Notes: generated from the letters alone by a model not told the origin. A DNA stretch of 64,000 nucleotides from Mariniphaga anaerophila (GCF_900129025.1 NZ_FQUM01000008.1:1-64000); one strand, 5' to 3'; positions 45,867 through 54,041 are shown, counted from the first letter of the stretch. Translations and numbers: made by a program.

Positions 45867-46082
45867 AGGCAAGAAACAGATGTAGTCAAAAGTCAGATTG
45901 TTGTAGTTGAAAAGGAAATGTCAATTGTAGAGAGTTTTGGTTATTTCTTCGTAATAGTCAGATTTTTCATTAACGGTTACGTTGTTCTAACGCTTGTGCT
46001 TAACTAATTTATATCGAAACATTCAAGGTATGCCGAGTCAAACTCCGGGGCTTGGAATAAAATTACTCTGAATGGCAGTTTA

Positions 46083-46865
46083 TCAAACCAAGGTAACTTT
46101 AATGCCTTTTTCTCTGATCATTTGCAACGCACTGGCCGGAGCATTTTTGTCTGTAATAATATGATGTATCCTGTCGATATTGCAAATTTTGCCAAATCCC
46201 TGTTTCCCAAACTTAGAAGAGTCGGCCAGAACAATAACTTCTTTGGCGGCATCCAGCATGTATTGGTTCAGGTGAGCTTCGCCAATATTGCTGGTTGTTA
46301 ATCCGAAATCGATGTCGATTCCATCTACTCCTATGAAAAGTTTATTGCACATTAGTCCGCTTAAAAACTGCTCGGCATAAGGCCCGATAACTGTGGCAGA
46401 GCTTTTTCGCATTGCTCCGCCCAGCTGAATAATTTCGATGTTTGGGTTGTAACATAGCGTTAATGATACTTTAACAGAGGGGGTTATAACAGTAAGAGGT
46501 TCTGTCATGGAAATTTTCCGGGCAAAATACAAAAGTGTGGTGCCCGATGCAATAATTATTCTGTCGTCTTTTTTTACCAGTAAGTTTGCTGCATCGGCAA
46601 TTCGCAATTTTTCTTCCACCATAATTTTTTCTTTTTCGTCAATATGGCGGTCATTTATCAGCGAACTCAGCGGGCTTGCTCCACCGTGGCTGCGCACGAG
46701 CAGTTTTCTGCTTTCCAACTCTTTTAAGTCTTTGCGGATGGTCACTTCCGATACTCCTATCTGTTCACTGATATCCTGCACGCGGACATACCCTTGCTTT
46801 TCCATTTCATTTAAAATAAACCGATGCCTTTGTGCGCTGTTTCTTTTGCCTGAACTCTCTTTCAT
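46083..46865 (-). CDS. DeoR/GlpR-family transcriptional repressor
   Basis: 260 residues from the ATG at 46865. An N-terminal winged HTH (RHRFILNEMEKQGYVRVQDI and SEQIGVSEVTIRKDLKELE, quoted in part) precedes the DeoR signature LVRSHGGA. A sugar-phosphate-sensing DeoRC domain follows, with IASGTTLLYFA, the IQLGGAMRKSSATVIGP segment and FIGVDGID. DeoR-type repressors usually respond to a phosphorylated intermediate; GlpR responds to G3P. As the only such regulator near the glpD-glpT operon, it is the likely repressor of it. Its own promoter (46986-47016) is overlapped by a perfect inverted repeat, suggesting autoregulation. The frame could extend to 46988, but that start falls inside the -7 box. 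Confidence 0.9.
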   Translation of the reverse strand: MKESSGKRNSAQRHRFILNEMEKQGYVRVQDISEQIGVSEVTIRKDLKELESRKLLVRSHGGASPLSSLINDRHIDEKEKIMVEEKLRIADAANLLVKKDDRIIIASGTTLLYFARKISMTEPLTVITPSVKVSLTLCYNPNIEIIQLGGAMRKSSATVIGPYAEQFLSGLMCNKLFIGVDGIDIDFGLTTSNIGEAHLNQYMLDAAKEVIVLADSSKFGKQGFGKICNIDRIHHIITDKNAPASALQMIREKGIKVTLV

Positions 46866-46959
46866 TATCTGTTGTTTCAAATTGTGTTTTAAATATAGGT
46901 TATCTGTTGATTTTATAAGGAATTTTGGTTTCAGTTTAATTGATGGTGTGGTTGAACAA

Positions 46960-46981
46960 TGTTCGGCATTAAAACCGAACA
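46960..46981. promoter_or_regulatory. Operator-like inverted repeat at the deoR/glpR transcription start
   Basis: Arms TGTTCGG (46960-46966) and CCGAACA (46975-46981) are perfect complements separated by CATTAAAA. The repeat covers the expected transcription start of the repressor gene. The TGTTCG half resembles the half-site of E. coli GlpR operators, though the spacing differs. Confidence 0.55.
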
Positions 46982-46985
46982 CGAG

Positions 46986-47016
46986 CAAATTTACGAATAA
47001 GAATCAGTTACACAAA
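46986..47016 (-). promoter_or_regulatory. Full-consensus promoter of the deoR/glpR gene
   Basis: On the minus strand TTTG (47016-47013), a 19-bp spacer and TAAATTTG (46993-46986) match both boxes exactly. The leader to the ATG at 46865 is about 115 bp, long for this window. Confidence 0.6.
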
Positions 47017-47097
47017 GCAGAAGGCCGATTCTGCCACACAGAAATGCAGCGTTGGAGGGGATTTTCACAAAGTGCTCCTGTTTGTTTCGCGGGTAAA

Positions 47098-47148
47098 GTT
47101 TGTTCCGGCATTTAACAAGAATTGTTATTTTCGTCTGTCGGAACAAAC
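47098..47148. promoter_or_regulatory. Second, wider inverted repeat upstream of the deoR/glpR promoter
   Basis: GTTTGTTCCG (47098-47107) and CGGAACAAAC (47139-47148) are perfect 10-bp complements 31 bases apart, with a smaller hairpin AACAA-GAA-TTGTT inside. The TGTTC cores echo the operator at 46960-46981. It may be a distal operator or a structured RNA element. Confidence 0.4.
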
Positions 47149-47296
47149 AGACATTATTAGTAAAGACGAATTTTTTAGTTTTTAGGGGTGAATTTCAAGC
47201 TGAATAAAAAAGTAGTTTGTTCTTTTGGGTTAAGATTGAAAACATTCAGGAAGTATGGATTTCCTGTTGTTTTTTTCAAAATAAAAAATTAGGAAG

Positions 47297-47743
47297 ATGT
47301 TAATACGAGAAGCAAAGCCGGAGGATTTGGAATACATACTGGATTTTCAGTTGAAAATGGCCAGCGAAACCGAAAATATTGAGTTGGATCGCGCCACTGT
47401 AAAATCTGGGGTTCAAGCTGTATTGGAAGATCAGAGAAAAGGACAGTATTATGTGGCAGAAATTGGCGGACAGGTTGTTGGTTCTTTGCTAACTACCTTC
47501 GAGTGGAGCGACTGGCGCAACGGCACAGTACTGTGGATTCAATCTGTATACGTGCTCCCCGGCCACCGGAGAAAGGGAGTTTACAGTAAGCTTTACGAAT
47601 ACGTGCAGAAAAAGGTGCTTGATAATTCAGCGCTTAAAGGAATAAGGTTGTATGCCGATAAATCAAATGAAAAGGCGCAGAATGTGTATCGGAGATTGGG
47701 AATGAATCCCGATCATTATACTACATTTGAGTGGTTAAAATAG
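47297..47743 (+). CDS. GNAT-family N-acetyltransferase
   Basis: 148 residues forming a single GNAT fold, starting MLIREAKPEDLEYI. Strand 4 and the acetyl-CoA loop appear as VLWIQSVYVLPGHRRKGVYSK (quoted in part; the Q/RxxGxG/A motif is represented by HRRKGV). The C-terminus (LYADKSNEKAQNVYRRLGM) is the common substrate-adjacent helix. Acceptor substrate unknown. It is followed after 6 bp by an AlbA_2-domain gene. Confidence 0.88.
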   Translation: MLIREAKPEDLEYILDFQLKMASETENIELDRATVKSGVQAVLEDQRKGQYYVAEIGGQVVGSLLTTFEWSDWRNGTVLWIQSVYVLPGHRRKGVYSKLYEYVQKKVLDNSALKGIRLYADKSNEKAQNVYRRLGMNPDHYTTFEWLK

Positions 47744-47749
47744 CGGGTT

Positions 47750-48412
47750 TTGAGCACAGCACTTTATAAACTGATTGACGAAGGAGAGCACCAGCAGCAG
47801 GATTTTAAATTCTGTATTAACGATTCAAAAAAAATTGCAAAATCGCTGGTAGCATTCGCCAATACCGATGGCGGACGGTTGCTCATTGGCGTAAAAGATA
47901 ATGGCAAAGTTGCCGGTATTAGTACCGACGAGGAGTTTTACATGATTGAGGCTGCTGCCAAAATTTACAGTAATCCGCCGGTTGATTTTTCTACAAAGCA
48001 GTGGCACGTGGATGGCAAAACGGTGTTGGAAATCGATGTCCATCCGAGCGAACAGAAACCGCATTTGGCCAAGGACGAGAGCGGAAAATGGCTTGCTTAC
48101 GTTCGCATAAAAGATGAAAATGTACTTGCTCATAAAATTCAGTTGTTGGTTTGGAGGAAAGAAAGCAGCCCGACAGGAATTCATTTTTCTTTTTCTGAAA
48201 ATGAAAGATTCCTGGTGAATTACCTGCAGCATAACAAGAGTATTTCGTTTTCAAAGTTTATTCGCGTAGCTCACACATCCCGAAAAGAAGCCGAAGAAAT
48301 CCTCAGCAATTTTGTATTGATGGGTGTTTTACGAATGCACACCACAAAAGAACGGACACTTTTTTCTTTAGATAACGAGTTCGATACAGAACAGTTTTCC
48401 GGGTTTAAATAA
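47750..48412 (+). CDS. AlbA_2-domain (divergent AAA-4) nucleic-acid-binding protein with TTG start
   Basis: 220 residues. The N-terminal AlbA_2/divergent AAA-4 domain (about 10-125) shows EHQQQDFKFCINDSKKIAKSL (quoted in part) and ANTDGGRLLIGVKDNGKVAGI, the hallmark of this family. A winged-helix-like region covers about 145-215. A stop codon lies in frame nine bases upstream and the first internal ATG would remove half the conserved domain, so the TTG at 47750 is the only sensible start. Members are often regulators. It is translationally close to the GNAT gene (6 bp) and probably shares its transcript. Confidence 0.83.
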   Translation: MSTALYKLIDEGEHQQQDFKFCINDSKKIAKSLVAFANTDGGRLLIGVKDNGKVAGISTDEEFYMIEAAAKIYSNPPVDFSTKQWHVDGKTVLEIDVHPSEQKPHLAKDESGKWLAYVRIKDENVLAHKIQLLVWRKESSPTGIHFSFSENERFLVNYLQHNKSISFSKFIRVAHTSRKEAEEILSNFVLMGVLRMHTTKERTLFSLDNEFDTEQFSGFK

Positions 48413-48484
48413 TGTTGCTGTTACATCATTGTAAAACCTGATTATTTTTCACTTTTTAAAAAACATCTTTCCTGTTTTTCTGTT

Positions 48485-48492
48485 TATTTTTG
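48485..48492 (+). promoter_or_regulatory. -7 element of the alkaline phosphatase gene
   Basis: TATTTTTG matches TAnnTTTG and places transcription start about 20 bp before the ATG at 48520. No TTTG at the -33 distance. The element covers the alternative TTG start at 48490, which supports the later ATG. Confidence 0.4.
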
Positions 48493-48519
48493 AAATTCAT
48501 CATAAAAAAAACAAAACAA

Positions 48520-49671
48520 ATGCAAAAGCTTATTTCTCTGATGTTTGCCCTTTTATTGGGCTTGTCATCTATTGCTCAGGACGAATATCTGAATGCGGAA
48601 GCTGAAAAAAGTGATAAAATTTATCCAGGAGGCGAAGCATACGACGTTACCATATTCCCTCAGAAATTCAGAGGAAAAACCCCGAAAAATATTATTCTGA
48701 TGATTTCGGACGGAATGGGGCTGACACACCTTAATGCTGCGCTTGTGGCTAACAAAGGCCAGCTTTTTTTGAGAAATTTTCACCACATTGGTTTTGCTGA
48801 AACTCAATCGGCAAACAAGTACACAACCGACTCTTCTGCTGCCGGCACTGCAATTGCCACAGGAGTTAGAACAAACAATGGTGCACTGGGTGTCGATCCG
48901 GATAACAATCCCGTGAAATCTATTTTGGAAGATGCTGAAGGGAAAGGCCTTGCTACCGGCTTGGTGTCAACTTCTGCAATAACACATGCAACGCCGGCGT
49001 CGTTTATTGCACACCAGCCAAAACGAAATATGTACGAAGAGATTGCTGCCGATTTTTTAAGTACAGATATAGATGTGTTTATTGGCGGAGGATGCGATCA
49101 TTTTACTGAAAGAAAAGACGGACGTAATTTGGTTAAAGAGCTGAAAAAGAAAGAATACAAAGTTGAACAGGACATCAATAAAATTGAAAAGGTAAAAAAA
49201 GGAAAGTTAGCCGGACTTACTGCTCCTGTCCACAATCCAGCGATGCCGGAACGTGGCGATATGTTGCCAAAAGCTACTAAAACTGCCGTTAATATTTTAG
49301 ACAACAACAAAAAAGGTTTTTTCCTGATGGTAGAAGGTTCTCAGGTTGACTGGGGCGGGCACGCAGGGAGCACCGTAGAGGTTGTTCAGGAGATGCTCGA
49401 CTTTGACCGCGCTGTTGGAAAAGCGCTTGAATTTGCTTCTAAAAACAGGGAAACTTTGGTTATTGTTACTGCCGACCACGAAACGGGCGGAATGGCTATT
49501 CTTGACGGCAACTTTGAAACAGGAATGGTAAAGGGTGAGTTCTCAACCGGTAGCCATACCGGAATTATGGTTCCTATTCTCTCCTGGGGCCCCGGAGCCG
49601 AAGAGTTTACCGGGTTCATGAAAAATACGGACATACACGACAGAATGAAAAAGCTGTTGTTGGGAGAATAA
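48520..49671 (+). CDS. Periplasmic alkaline phosphatase
   Basis: 383 residues from the ATG at 48520, with a signal peptide ending near SIAQ. A metal-dependent phosphomonoesterase of the PhoA-like alkaline phosphatase superfamily: first metal motif MISDGMGLTHL, nucleophilic Ser in TTDSSAAGTAIATG, EGSQVDWGGHA, TADHETGG and the final SHTGIMVPILSWG. Shorter than E. coli PhoA, and similar in length to other Bacteroidota phosphatases. It would release phosphate from many monoesters, complementing the phosphodiesterases of the two SusCD loci. It stands alone; no pho-box was identified. Confidence 0.93.
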   Translation: MQKLISLMFALLLGLSSIAQDEYLNAEAEKSDKIYPGGEAYDVTIFPQKFRGKTPKNIILMISDGMGLTHLNAALVANKGQLFLRNFHHIGFAETQSANKYTTDSSAAGTAIATGVRTNNGALGVDPDNNPVKSILEDAEGKGLATGLVSTSAITHATPASFIAHQPKRNMYEEIAADFLSTDIDVFIGGGCDHFTERKDGRNLVKELKKKEYKVEQDINKIEKVKKGKLAGLTAPVHNPAMPERGDMLPKATKTAVNILDNNKKGFFLMVEGSQVDWGGHAGSTVEVVQEMLDFDRAVGKALEFASKNRETLVIVTADHETGGMAILDGNFETGMVKGEFSTGSHTGIMVPILSWGPGAEEFTGFMKNTDIHDRMKKLLLGE

Positions 49672-49689
49672 AATTTTGTGGATTTTCTC

Positions 49690-49763
49690 CATTTTGCATT
49701 GTTGTTTCTTTGCCGGATTAACTGAATCGTTTCCCGATTAAAATGAAACAGCAGTGCAAAATG
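49690..49763 (+). other. Long hairpin in the gap after alkaline phosphatase
   Basis: Arms 49690-49708 and 49745-49763 pair over 19 bp with two G-U pairs. The 36-base loop contains its own hairpin (AATCG-TTTCC-CGATT, 49725-49739). No T run follows, so it is not a classical terminator. It starts 19 bp after the stop and may be a 3' UTR structure, a processed small RNA or a repeat element. Confidence 0.5.
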
Positions 49764-49785
49764 CGTTATTACGTAATTTAATATA

Positions 49786-49800
49786 TGGTTACGTTAACCA
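49786..49800. promoter_or_regulatory. Palindrome upstream of yjjX
   Basis: TGGTTA-CGT-TAACCA is a perfect 6-bp inverted repeat in the gap before the NTPase gene. It could be an operator; nothing else supports this. Confidence 0.25.
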
Positions 49801-49942
49801 ATTTGGACGCATTGTTTTTGCTTTTCTGATTAGCATTTTTCAATTTTATACGATCAAAATTAAATTTTCCGGTTAGAAAAAATTCTGTTTCACATATTGA
49901 ATTGTATGTTGAATTGCCGGAGTAACAGGTAAAAGGGGAAAA

Positions 49943-50461
49943 ATGAAAATTGTGGTTGCTTCTGAAAATCCGGTTAAATTGAAAGCCGTTGAGAGCGGGT
50001 TTAAAACATTTTTTGGCGATGCCGAGTTTGAAAGTGTGCAGGTTGAATCAGGAGTTTCTGACCAGCCTCTTACCGACAAGGAGACGCTGGTTGGCGCACG
50101 AAACCGGGTGGCTGAAGCAAGAAAGACAATACGCGACGCCGATTTTTGGGTGGGAATAGAAGGCGGTGTTCAGGCCGAAGAAAATGGATTGGCTGCCTTT
50201 GCCTGGATTGTAATAAATGGCGCAGGAAAAAACGGAGAAGCACGTACCGCTGCTTTTATGTTGCCTCAAAAAGTAGCTCACCTTGTTGCCGGAGGAGTGG
50301 AGCTGGGCGTTGCCAACGACATGGTTTTCCACGAATCCAATTCAAAGCAGAAAAGCGGTGCAGTTGGGCTGCTAACCCACAATCAGATTGACCGCACCGA
50401 ACTTTACCGGCAGGGCGTTATTCTGGCGCTGATTCCTTTTGTTAATTCGGGCTTGTACTAG
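49943..50461 (+). CDS. yjjX: Inosine/xanthosine triphosphatase (YjjX family)
   Basis: A house-cleaning NTPase that hydrolyses ITP and XTP so they are not incorporated into RNA or DNA. 172 residues, normal for YjjX. Recognised by the start KIVVASENPVKLKAVESGF and by TLVGARNRVAEAR, DFWVGIEGGV, DMVFHESNSKQKSGAVGLLT (quoted in part) and the terminal LALIPFVNSGLY. Metal-dependent, cytoplasmic. It stands alone between the phosphatase and the convergent NifX-like gene, which ends 30 bp away. Confidence 0.9.
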   Translation: MKIVVASENPVKLKAVESGFKTFFGDAEFESVQVESGVSDQPLTDKETLVGARNRVAEARKTIRDADFWVGIEGGVQAEENGLAAFAWIVINGAGKNGEARTAAFMLPQKVAHLVAGGVELGVANDMVFHESNSKQKSGAVGLLTHNQIDRTELYRQGVILALIPFVNSGLY

Positions 50462-50491
50462 AAACTGTGGCTTGAGAAAGGCTGCGGAAAA

Positions 50492-50815
50492 TTATTTCTT
50501 TTTAATCCGCTCAATAATTTCCTCAATTTTTATTTTTTCTTCGTGCAGAAGCACCAGTTGCATTTTTTCCTGCTCCAACAGGTTGCTTACTTTGGGGCCT
50601 ACTTCTCCGGTAATAATTGTTGAAACACCTTTGTCCTGTAAAAATTTCACCAGATGAATGCCGCTGTGGTCTTCGTTTTTAAACGGATTTTCGAGAATAT
50701 TAACTTCTTCGGTAGCAGTAGTGTAGATTATTATATTTTCGCATTTCCCAAAACGCAGGTCGAGAAAAGATTTTTCAGTTTTTCCGGTTGAAGAAATAGC
50801 ATAGATTTTATTCAT
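50492..50815 (-). CDS. NifX/NifB-type dinitrogenase iron-molybdenum cofactor-binding domain protein
   Basis: 107 residues forming a single NifX-like domain: MNKIYAISSTGKTEKSFLDL, RFGKCENIIIY and GVSTIITGEVGPKVSNLL, the glycine-rich segment typical of the family. Stand-alone proteins of this kind are widespread in anaerobes without nitrogenase and are thought to bind metal or Fe-S clusters. No nif genes are nearby. It lies 49 bp after the AhpD-like gene on the same strand. Its function here is unknown. Confidence 0.82.
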   Translation of the reverse strand: MNKIYAISSTGKTEKSFLDLRFGKCENIIIYTTATEEVNILENPFKNEDHSGIHLVKFLQDKGVSTIITGEVGPKVSNLLEQEKMQLVLLHEEKIKIEEIIERIKKK

Positions 50816-50864
50816 AATATTGAAACTTGATGTGTTGTATATAACAATTCTGAGCCCGAAAGTT

Positions 50865-51215
50865 TTATTTTAATCCTTTGTTTAATTCTTCCCAATATTC
50901 AAGTGCCCGTCGGGTGTGCGGAATAACAATGGTTCCGCCCACTACATTTGCTACCGAGAAAATCTCAAAAATTTCATCGGTTGTAATTCCGTATTCAAAG
51001 CATTTTCCCAAATGGTATTTAATGCAGTCGTCGCATCGAAGCACCATTGACGAAACTAATCCGAGCATCTCTTTTGTTTTTCCGCTCAGCGCACCATCCT
51101 GGTAGGTAAGCGTATCCAAACTGTAAATTCGTTTCATTACTTTGTTGCCGCCGCCAAGTATTTTTTCGTTCATTTTGGCGCGGTAAGCATCGAAATCTTC
51201 AACCAGTTTTCCCAT
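50865..51215 (-). CDS. Carboxymuconolactone decarboxylase-family (AhpD-like) protein
   Basis: 116 residues and all helical. The redox motif is RCDDCIKYH (CxxC followed by His three residues later), as in AhpD-type peroxidase partners. The rest of the fold (GLVSSMVLRCDDC, FEIFSVANVVGGTIVIPHTRR, quoted in part) fits the small CMD family. These proteins act as thiol-disulfide reductants, and the decarboxylase name is historical. It starts 3 bp after miaB, so it is probably translated from the same mRNA. Confidence 0.88.
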   Translation of the reverse strand: MGKLVEDFDAYRAKMNEKILGGGNKVMKRIYSLDTLTYQDGALSGKTKEMLGLVSSMVLRCDDCIKYHLGKCFEYGITTDEIFEIFSVANVVGGTIVIPHTRRALEYWEELNKGLK

Positions 51216-51218
51216 GAT

Positions 51219-52550
51219 TTATTTTTTTACATCTCCGATAAGAGTGGTTTGCGTACACTTTTCAATGATTACTTCAACTTTGTCGCCTTTTTTGAAACTG
51301 TACCTCGGAAAAACTGCCACTTTATTTTGTGAAGTCCTCCCAAAAAGCATTTCGTCCGATTTTTTTGACGTCCCCTCAACAAGCACCTCAACTGTTTTTC
51401 CAATGTCGTTACTATTGCTTTCAAGCGAAAGCTTATTCTGAAGGTGGATAATTTCGTTCAACCGCTTTATTTTTACTTCCTCCGGCACGTCGTCTTTCAA
51501 ATGCTTTGCCGCGTATGTTCCGGGCCTTTCCGAGTATTTAAACATAAAAGCCATGTCAAATTTCACCTCTTCCATCAGCGCGAGGGTCTGGGCATGATCC
51601 TCTTCCGTTTCAGAACAGAACCCTGTAAACACATCGGTAGAGAGGCCGCAGTCTGGAATGATGCTTCGGATAGCTGCAATCCGATCCATGTACCATTCAC
51701 GGTCATATTTTCGGTTCATCAGTTTTAGAATTTTAGAGCTGCCTGATTGTACCGGGAGATGAATGTGCCGGCAAATATTCGGGTATTGCGCAATTTTATG
51801 CAGCACTTTGTCCGACATGTCTTTGGGGTGGGATGTGGTAAACCGAATTCTCAGGTTGGGAGCGGTTCGTGCAACCATTTCCAGCAAGTCCCAAAACCGA
51901 ACAGGTTTTCGTTCCTCCGGCGGTAACCAGTTGTACGAGTTTACATTTTGCCCAAGCAGTGTTACCTCTTTGTAATTATTCTGCGCCAAATCCCGCACTT
52001 CGTTCAGAATGTCCTGTGGATCTCTGCTGCGTTCGCGCCCGCGGGTATACGGTACAATGCAGTATGTGCAGAAATTATTGCATCCCCGGGTGATACTTAC
52101 AAAGCCTGAAATAGCTTTGTCGCCCATTCGAACCGGTGTAATTTTGTCGTAGGTTTCAATGGTCGATAACTCTGTATTCAGTGCCTTTTCTCCGTTCTCC
52201 ACTTTGTCGATGAGGTAGGGGAGATCGCGATAAGCATCGGGCCCGGCAACCAAATCAACCACTCCTTTCTCCAGAAAGGCTTCGCCAACCCGTTCGGCCA
52301 TGCATCCCAGTACGCCGATTACCAGGTTTTTATTCTTTTTTTTCAGGGAGTTGTAATAATTCAATCGTCCCCAAATACGTTGTTCCGCATTGTCTCGAAC
52401 CGAGCAGGTGTTCAGAAAAACGGCATCTGCTTCATCTGCAGTTTGTGCCAGCTCATATTGCCTTTCCTGTAAAATGGCTGCCACCACTTCGCTGTCGGCA
52501 ACATTCATCTGGCAACCGTAGGTCTCAATGTAAAGTTTTTTTGTTTCCAT
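51219..52550 (-). CDS. miaB: tRNA-2-methylthio-N6-dimethylallyladenosine synthase
   Basis: A radical-SAM methylthiotransferase that modifies A37 of tRNAs reading UNN codons. 443 residues from METKKLYIETYGCQMN. The N-terminal UPF0004 domain carries cysteines of the auxiliary cluster (YGCQMN, NTCSVRDNAE, GCMAERVG). The radical-SAM cluster motif is RGCNNFCTYCIVP (CxxxCxxC). A TRAM domain occupies the end (VEVLVEGTSKKS...GRTSQNKV). The start at 52550 is preferred because a -7 element (52566-52573) lies just upstream of it. Followed after 3 bp by the AhpD-like gene. Confidence 0.97.
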   Translation of the reverse strand: METKKLYIETYGCQMNVADSEVVAAILQERQYELAQTADEADAVFLNTCSVRDNAEQRIWGRLNYYNSLKKKNKNLVIGVLGCMAERVGEAFLEKGVVDLVAGPDAYRDLPYLIDKVENGEKALNTELSTIETYDKITPVRMGDKAISGFVSITRGCNNFCTYCIVPYTRGRERSRDPQDILNEVRDLAQNNYKEVTLLGQNVNSYNWLPPEERKPVRFWDLLEMVARTAPNLRIRFTTSHPKDMSDKVLHKIAQYPNICRHIHLPVQSGSSKILKLMNRKYDREWYMDRIAAIRSIIPDCGLSTDVFTGFCSETEEDHAQTLALMEEVKFDMAFMFKYSERPGTYAAKHLKDDVPEEVKIKRLNEIIHLQNKLSLESNSNDIGKTVEVLVEGTSKKSDEMLFGRTSQNKVAVFPRYSFKKGDKVEVIIEKCTQTTLIGDVKK

Positions 52551-52565
52551 ATTAAAAATTCGTTG

Positions 52566-52573
52566 CAAATTTA
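52566..52573 (-). promoter_or_regulatory. -7 element of miaB
   Basis: TAAATTTG on the minus strand matches TAnnTTTG and puts transcription start 5-10 bp before the ATG at 52550. No -33 TTTG at the usual distance. Confidence 0.35.
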
Positions 52574-52673
52574 GCTCATTTTCCCAAACATGCCGGATTT
52601 GAAAAATTATTTCCTTTTTTTCTGTTTCTTTTACTTTTTCTATTTTTAACGGAAACTTAAAAATTTCAAAATA

Positions 52674-53426
52674 ATGTCAGGTCATAGTAAGTGGTCAACT
52701 ATTAAGAGAAAAAAGGGAGCGCTCGACGCAAAGCGTTCCAAAATATTTTCAAAATTATCAAAAGAGATTACCGTTGCAGCGAAAATGGGAGGCAGCGATA
52801 TTGATGCCAATTCGCGGCTGCGGCTGGCGGTGCAGAATGCCAAAGGACAAAACATGTCCAAAGATGTGATTGAACGTGCTATTAATAAAGCAGAGAAAGA
52901 CACTTCCAATTTTGAGGAGATGACTTTCGAAGGTTATGGTCCGGGAGGGATTGCCATATTTGTAGAATGCCTGTCTGACAACAACAACCGCACGGTGGGA
53001 AATGTGCGTTCGTATTTCACAAAACACAACGGACACCTTGGAACCAACGGTTCAGTGGCTTTCCTTTTCGATTCCAAAGGAGTTTTTGTGATTCCGGTAA
53101 GTGCAAAGACGCACGCCGAAGAGTTTGAGCTTGAAATGATTGAGGCGGGTGCCGAAGAGATGGAGGAAAGCGATGGCTTTATTGAAGTTACCTCGGCCAT
53201 GGAAGATTTCGGAAGCATTTCGAAAAAGCTGGAAGAGCTTGGTATTGAAGCCGAGAGCCAGGAACTGCAACGAATTCCGAATACAACAAACGCCTTGGAT
53301 GTTGAAGAGGCAAAAAAAGTACTCCGGTTGGTAGAGCGTCTCGAAGAAGATGATGATGTGCAGAATGTGTACCATGCGCTTGAAATTACTCCGGAACTGG
53401 AAACTGCCCTGGAAGAAGACAACTGA
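52674..53426 (+). CDS. YebC/TACO1-family protein
   Basis: 250 residues, the usual length. The opening GHSKWSTIKRKKGALDAKRSK and the segments SRLRLAVQNAKGQNMSKDVI (quoted in part), FEGYGPGGIAIFVE and NDNNRTVGNVRSYF-like sequence define the family. YebC proteins were annotated as transcriptional regulators; more recent work on the family shows that many act in translation of polyproline stretches. It is a single gene with no partners in the window, divergent from miaB. Confidence 0.94.
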   Translation: MSGHSKWSTIKRKKGALDAKRSKIFSKLSKEITVAAKMGGSDIDANSRLRLAVQNAKGQNMSKDVIERAINKAEKDTSNFEEMTFEGYGPGGIAIFVECLSDNNNRTVGNVRSYFTKHNGHLGTNGSVAFLFDSKGVFVIPVSAKTHAEEFELEMIEAGAEEMEESDGFIEVTSAMEDFGSISKKLEELGIEAESQELQRIPNTTNALDVEEAKKVLRLVERLEEDDDVQNVYHALEITPELETALEEDN

Positions 53427-53514
53427 TTGTTGCCTGAAACTTAAATGGTGCCTGTTTTTTTTGCTTTACAATAGAGTGAAGTCGGTACCGTTACATTTAA
53501 AAGGTTTTTTGAAT

Positions 53515-53522
53515 TATATTTG
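53515..53522 (+). promoter_or_regulatory. -7 element of the SPOR-purF operon
   Basis: TATATTTG matches TAnnTTTG exactly and lies 21 bp upstream of the ATG at 53544. The -33 position (TTAC) is poor. Confidence 0.4.
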
Positions 53523-53543
53523 CATCTTCAATTTGTGAGATAG

Positions 53544-54041
53544 ATGAGGCTACCGTTTTTAATTATACTGGGATTACTTTTTAGTCAGTTGTTGGCCGCG
53601 CAGGTCACTTTTCCCGCCGCGCCCGAAATTAATGCGGTAGATTCTTTACCCGCAGATTCCGTTTCCCTTCAGTTTATCGATGATTTAAATATAAATCAGG
53701 ACTCGAGGCTCGAAAGAATTGTGAAGTTGCATGTGGAGAACAACCGAAAACGCGACGGAATAAAAGGTTATCGGGTTGAAATATTCTTCAGCTCGGCATT
53801 AAGCGCCAAAGAGCAGTCGTTAAAAACAAAAAAAGAATTTTTATCGAAATATCCGGATTACAACGTACATGTAAAGTACACCGCGCCCAATTTTAGGGTG
53901 AGGGTTGGTGATTTCCGGACAAAGAACGAAGCGTTAAAGCTACTTAAACAAATTCAGATAGATTATCCCGGTGCTTTTATTGTCCCGGATATTATTGATT
54001 TTCCTTTGTTGAAATCAGAAAATTATGAGCGACCAGATTAA
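53544..54041 (+). CDS. SPOR-domain periplasmic protein
   Basis: 165 residues. The signal peptide ends near LLAAQ (about residue 20). A Pro/Asp-rich linker follows, then a SPOR domain at about 75-155 (KGYRVEIFFSSALSAKEQSL, VKYTAPNFRVRVGDFRTKNE) with the typical FRVRVGDF/A-L pattern. SPOR domains bind denuded peptidoglycan strands, often at the division site. The 3' end overlaps the PurF-like gene by 17 bp, a strong sign of co-translation, although the functional link between the two is obscure. Confidence 0.85.
   Translation: MRLPFLIILGLLFSQLLAAQVTFPAAPEINAVDSLPADSVSLQFIDDLNINQDSRLERIVKLHVENNRKRDGIKGYRVEIFFSSALSAKEQSLKTKKEFLSKYPDYNVHVKYTAPNFRVRVGDFRTKNEALKLLKQIQIDYPGAFIVPDIIDFPLLKSENYERPD

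Noticed and set aside
46507-47115. 202-codon plus-strand ORF opposite the deoR/glpR gene
   Set aside because: It is antisense to a well-supported regulator and covers its promoter; the Ser/Phe-rich translation is typical of a shadow frame.
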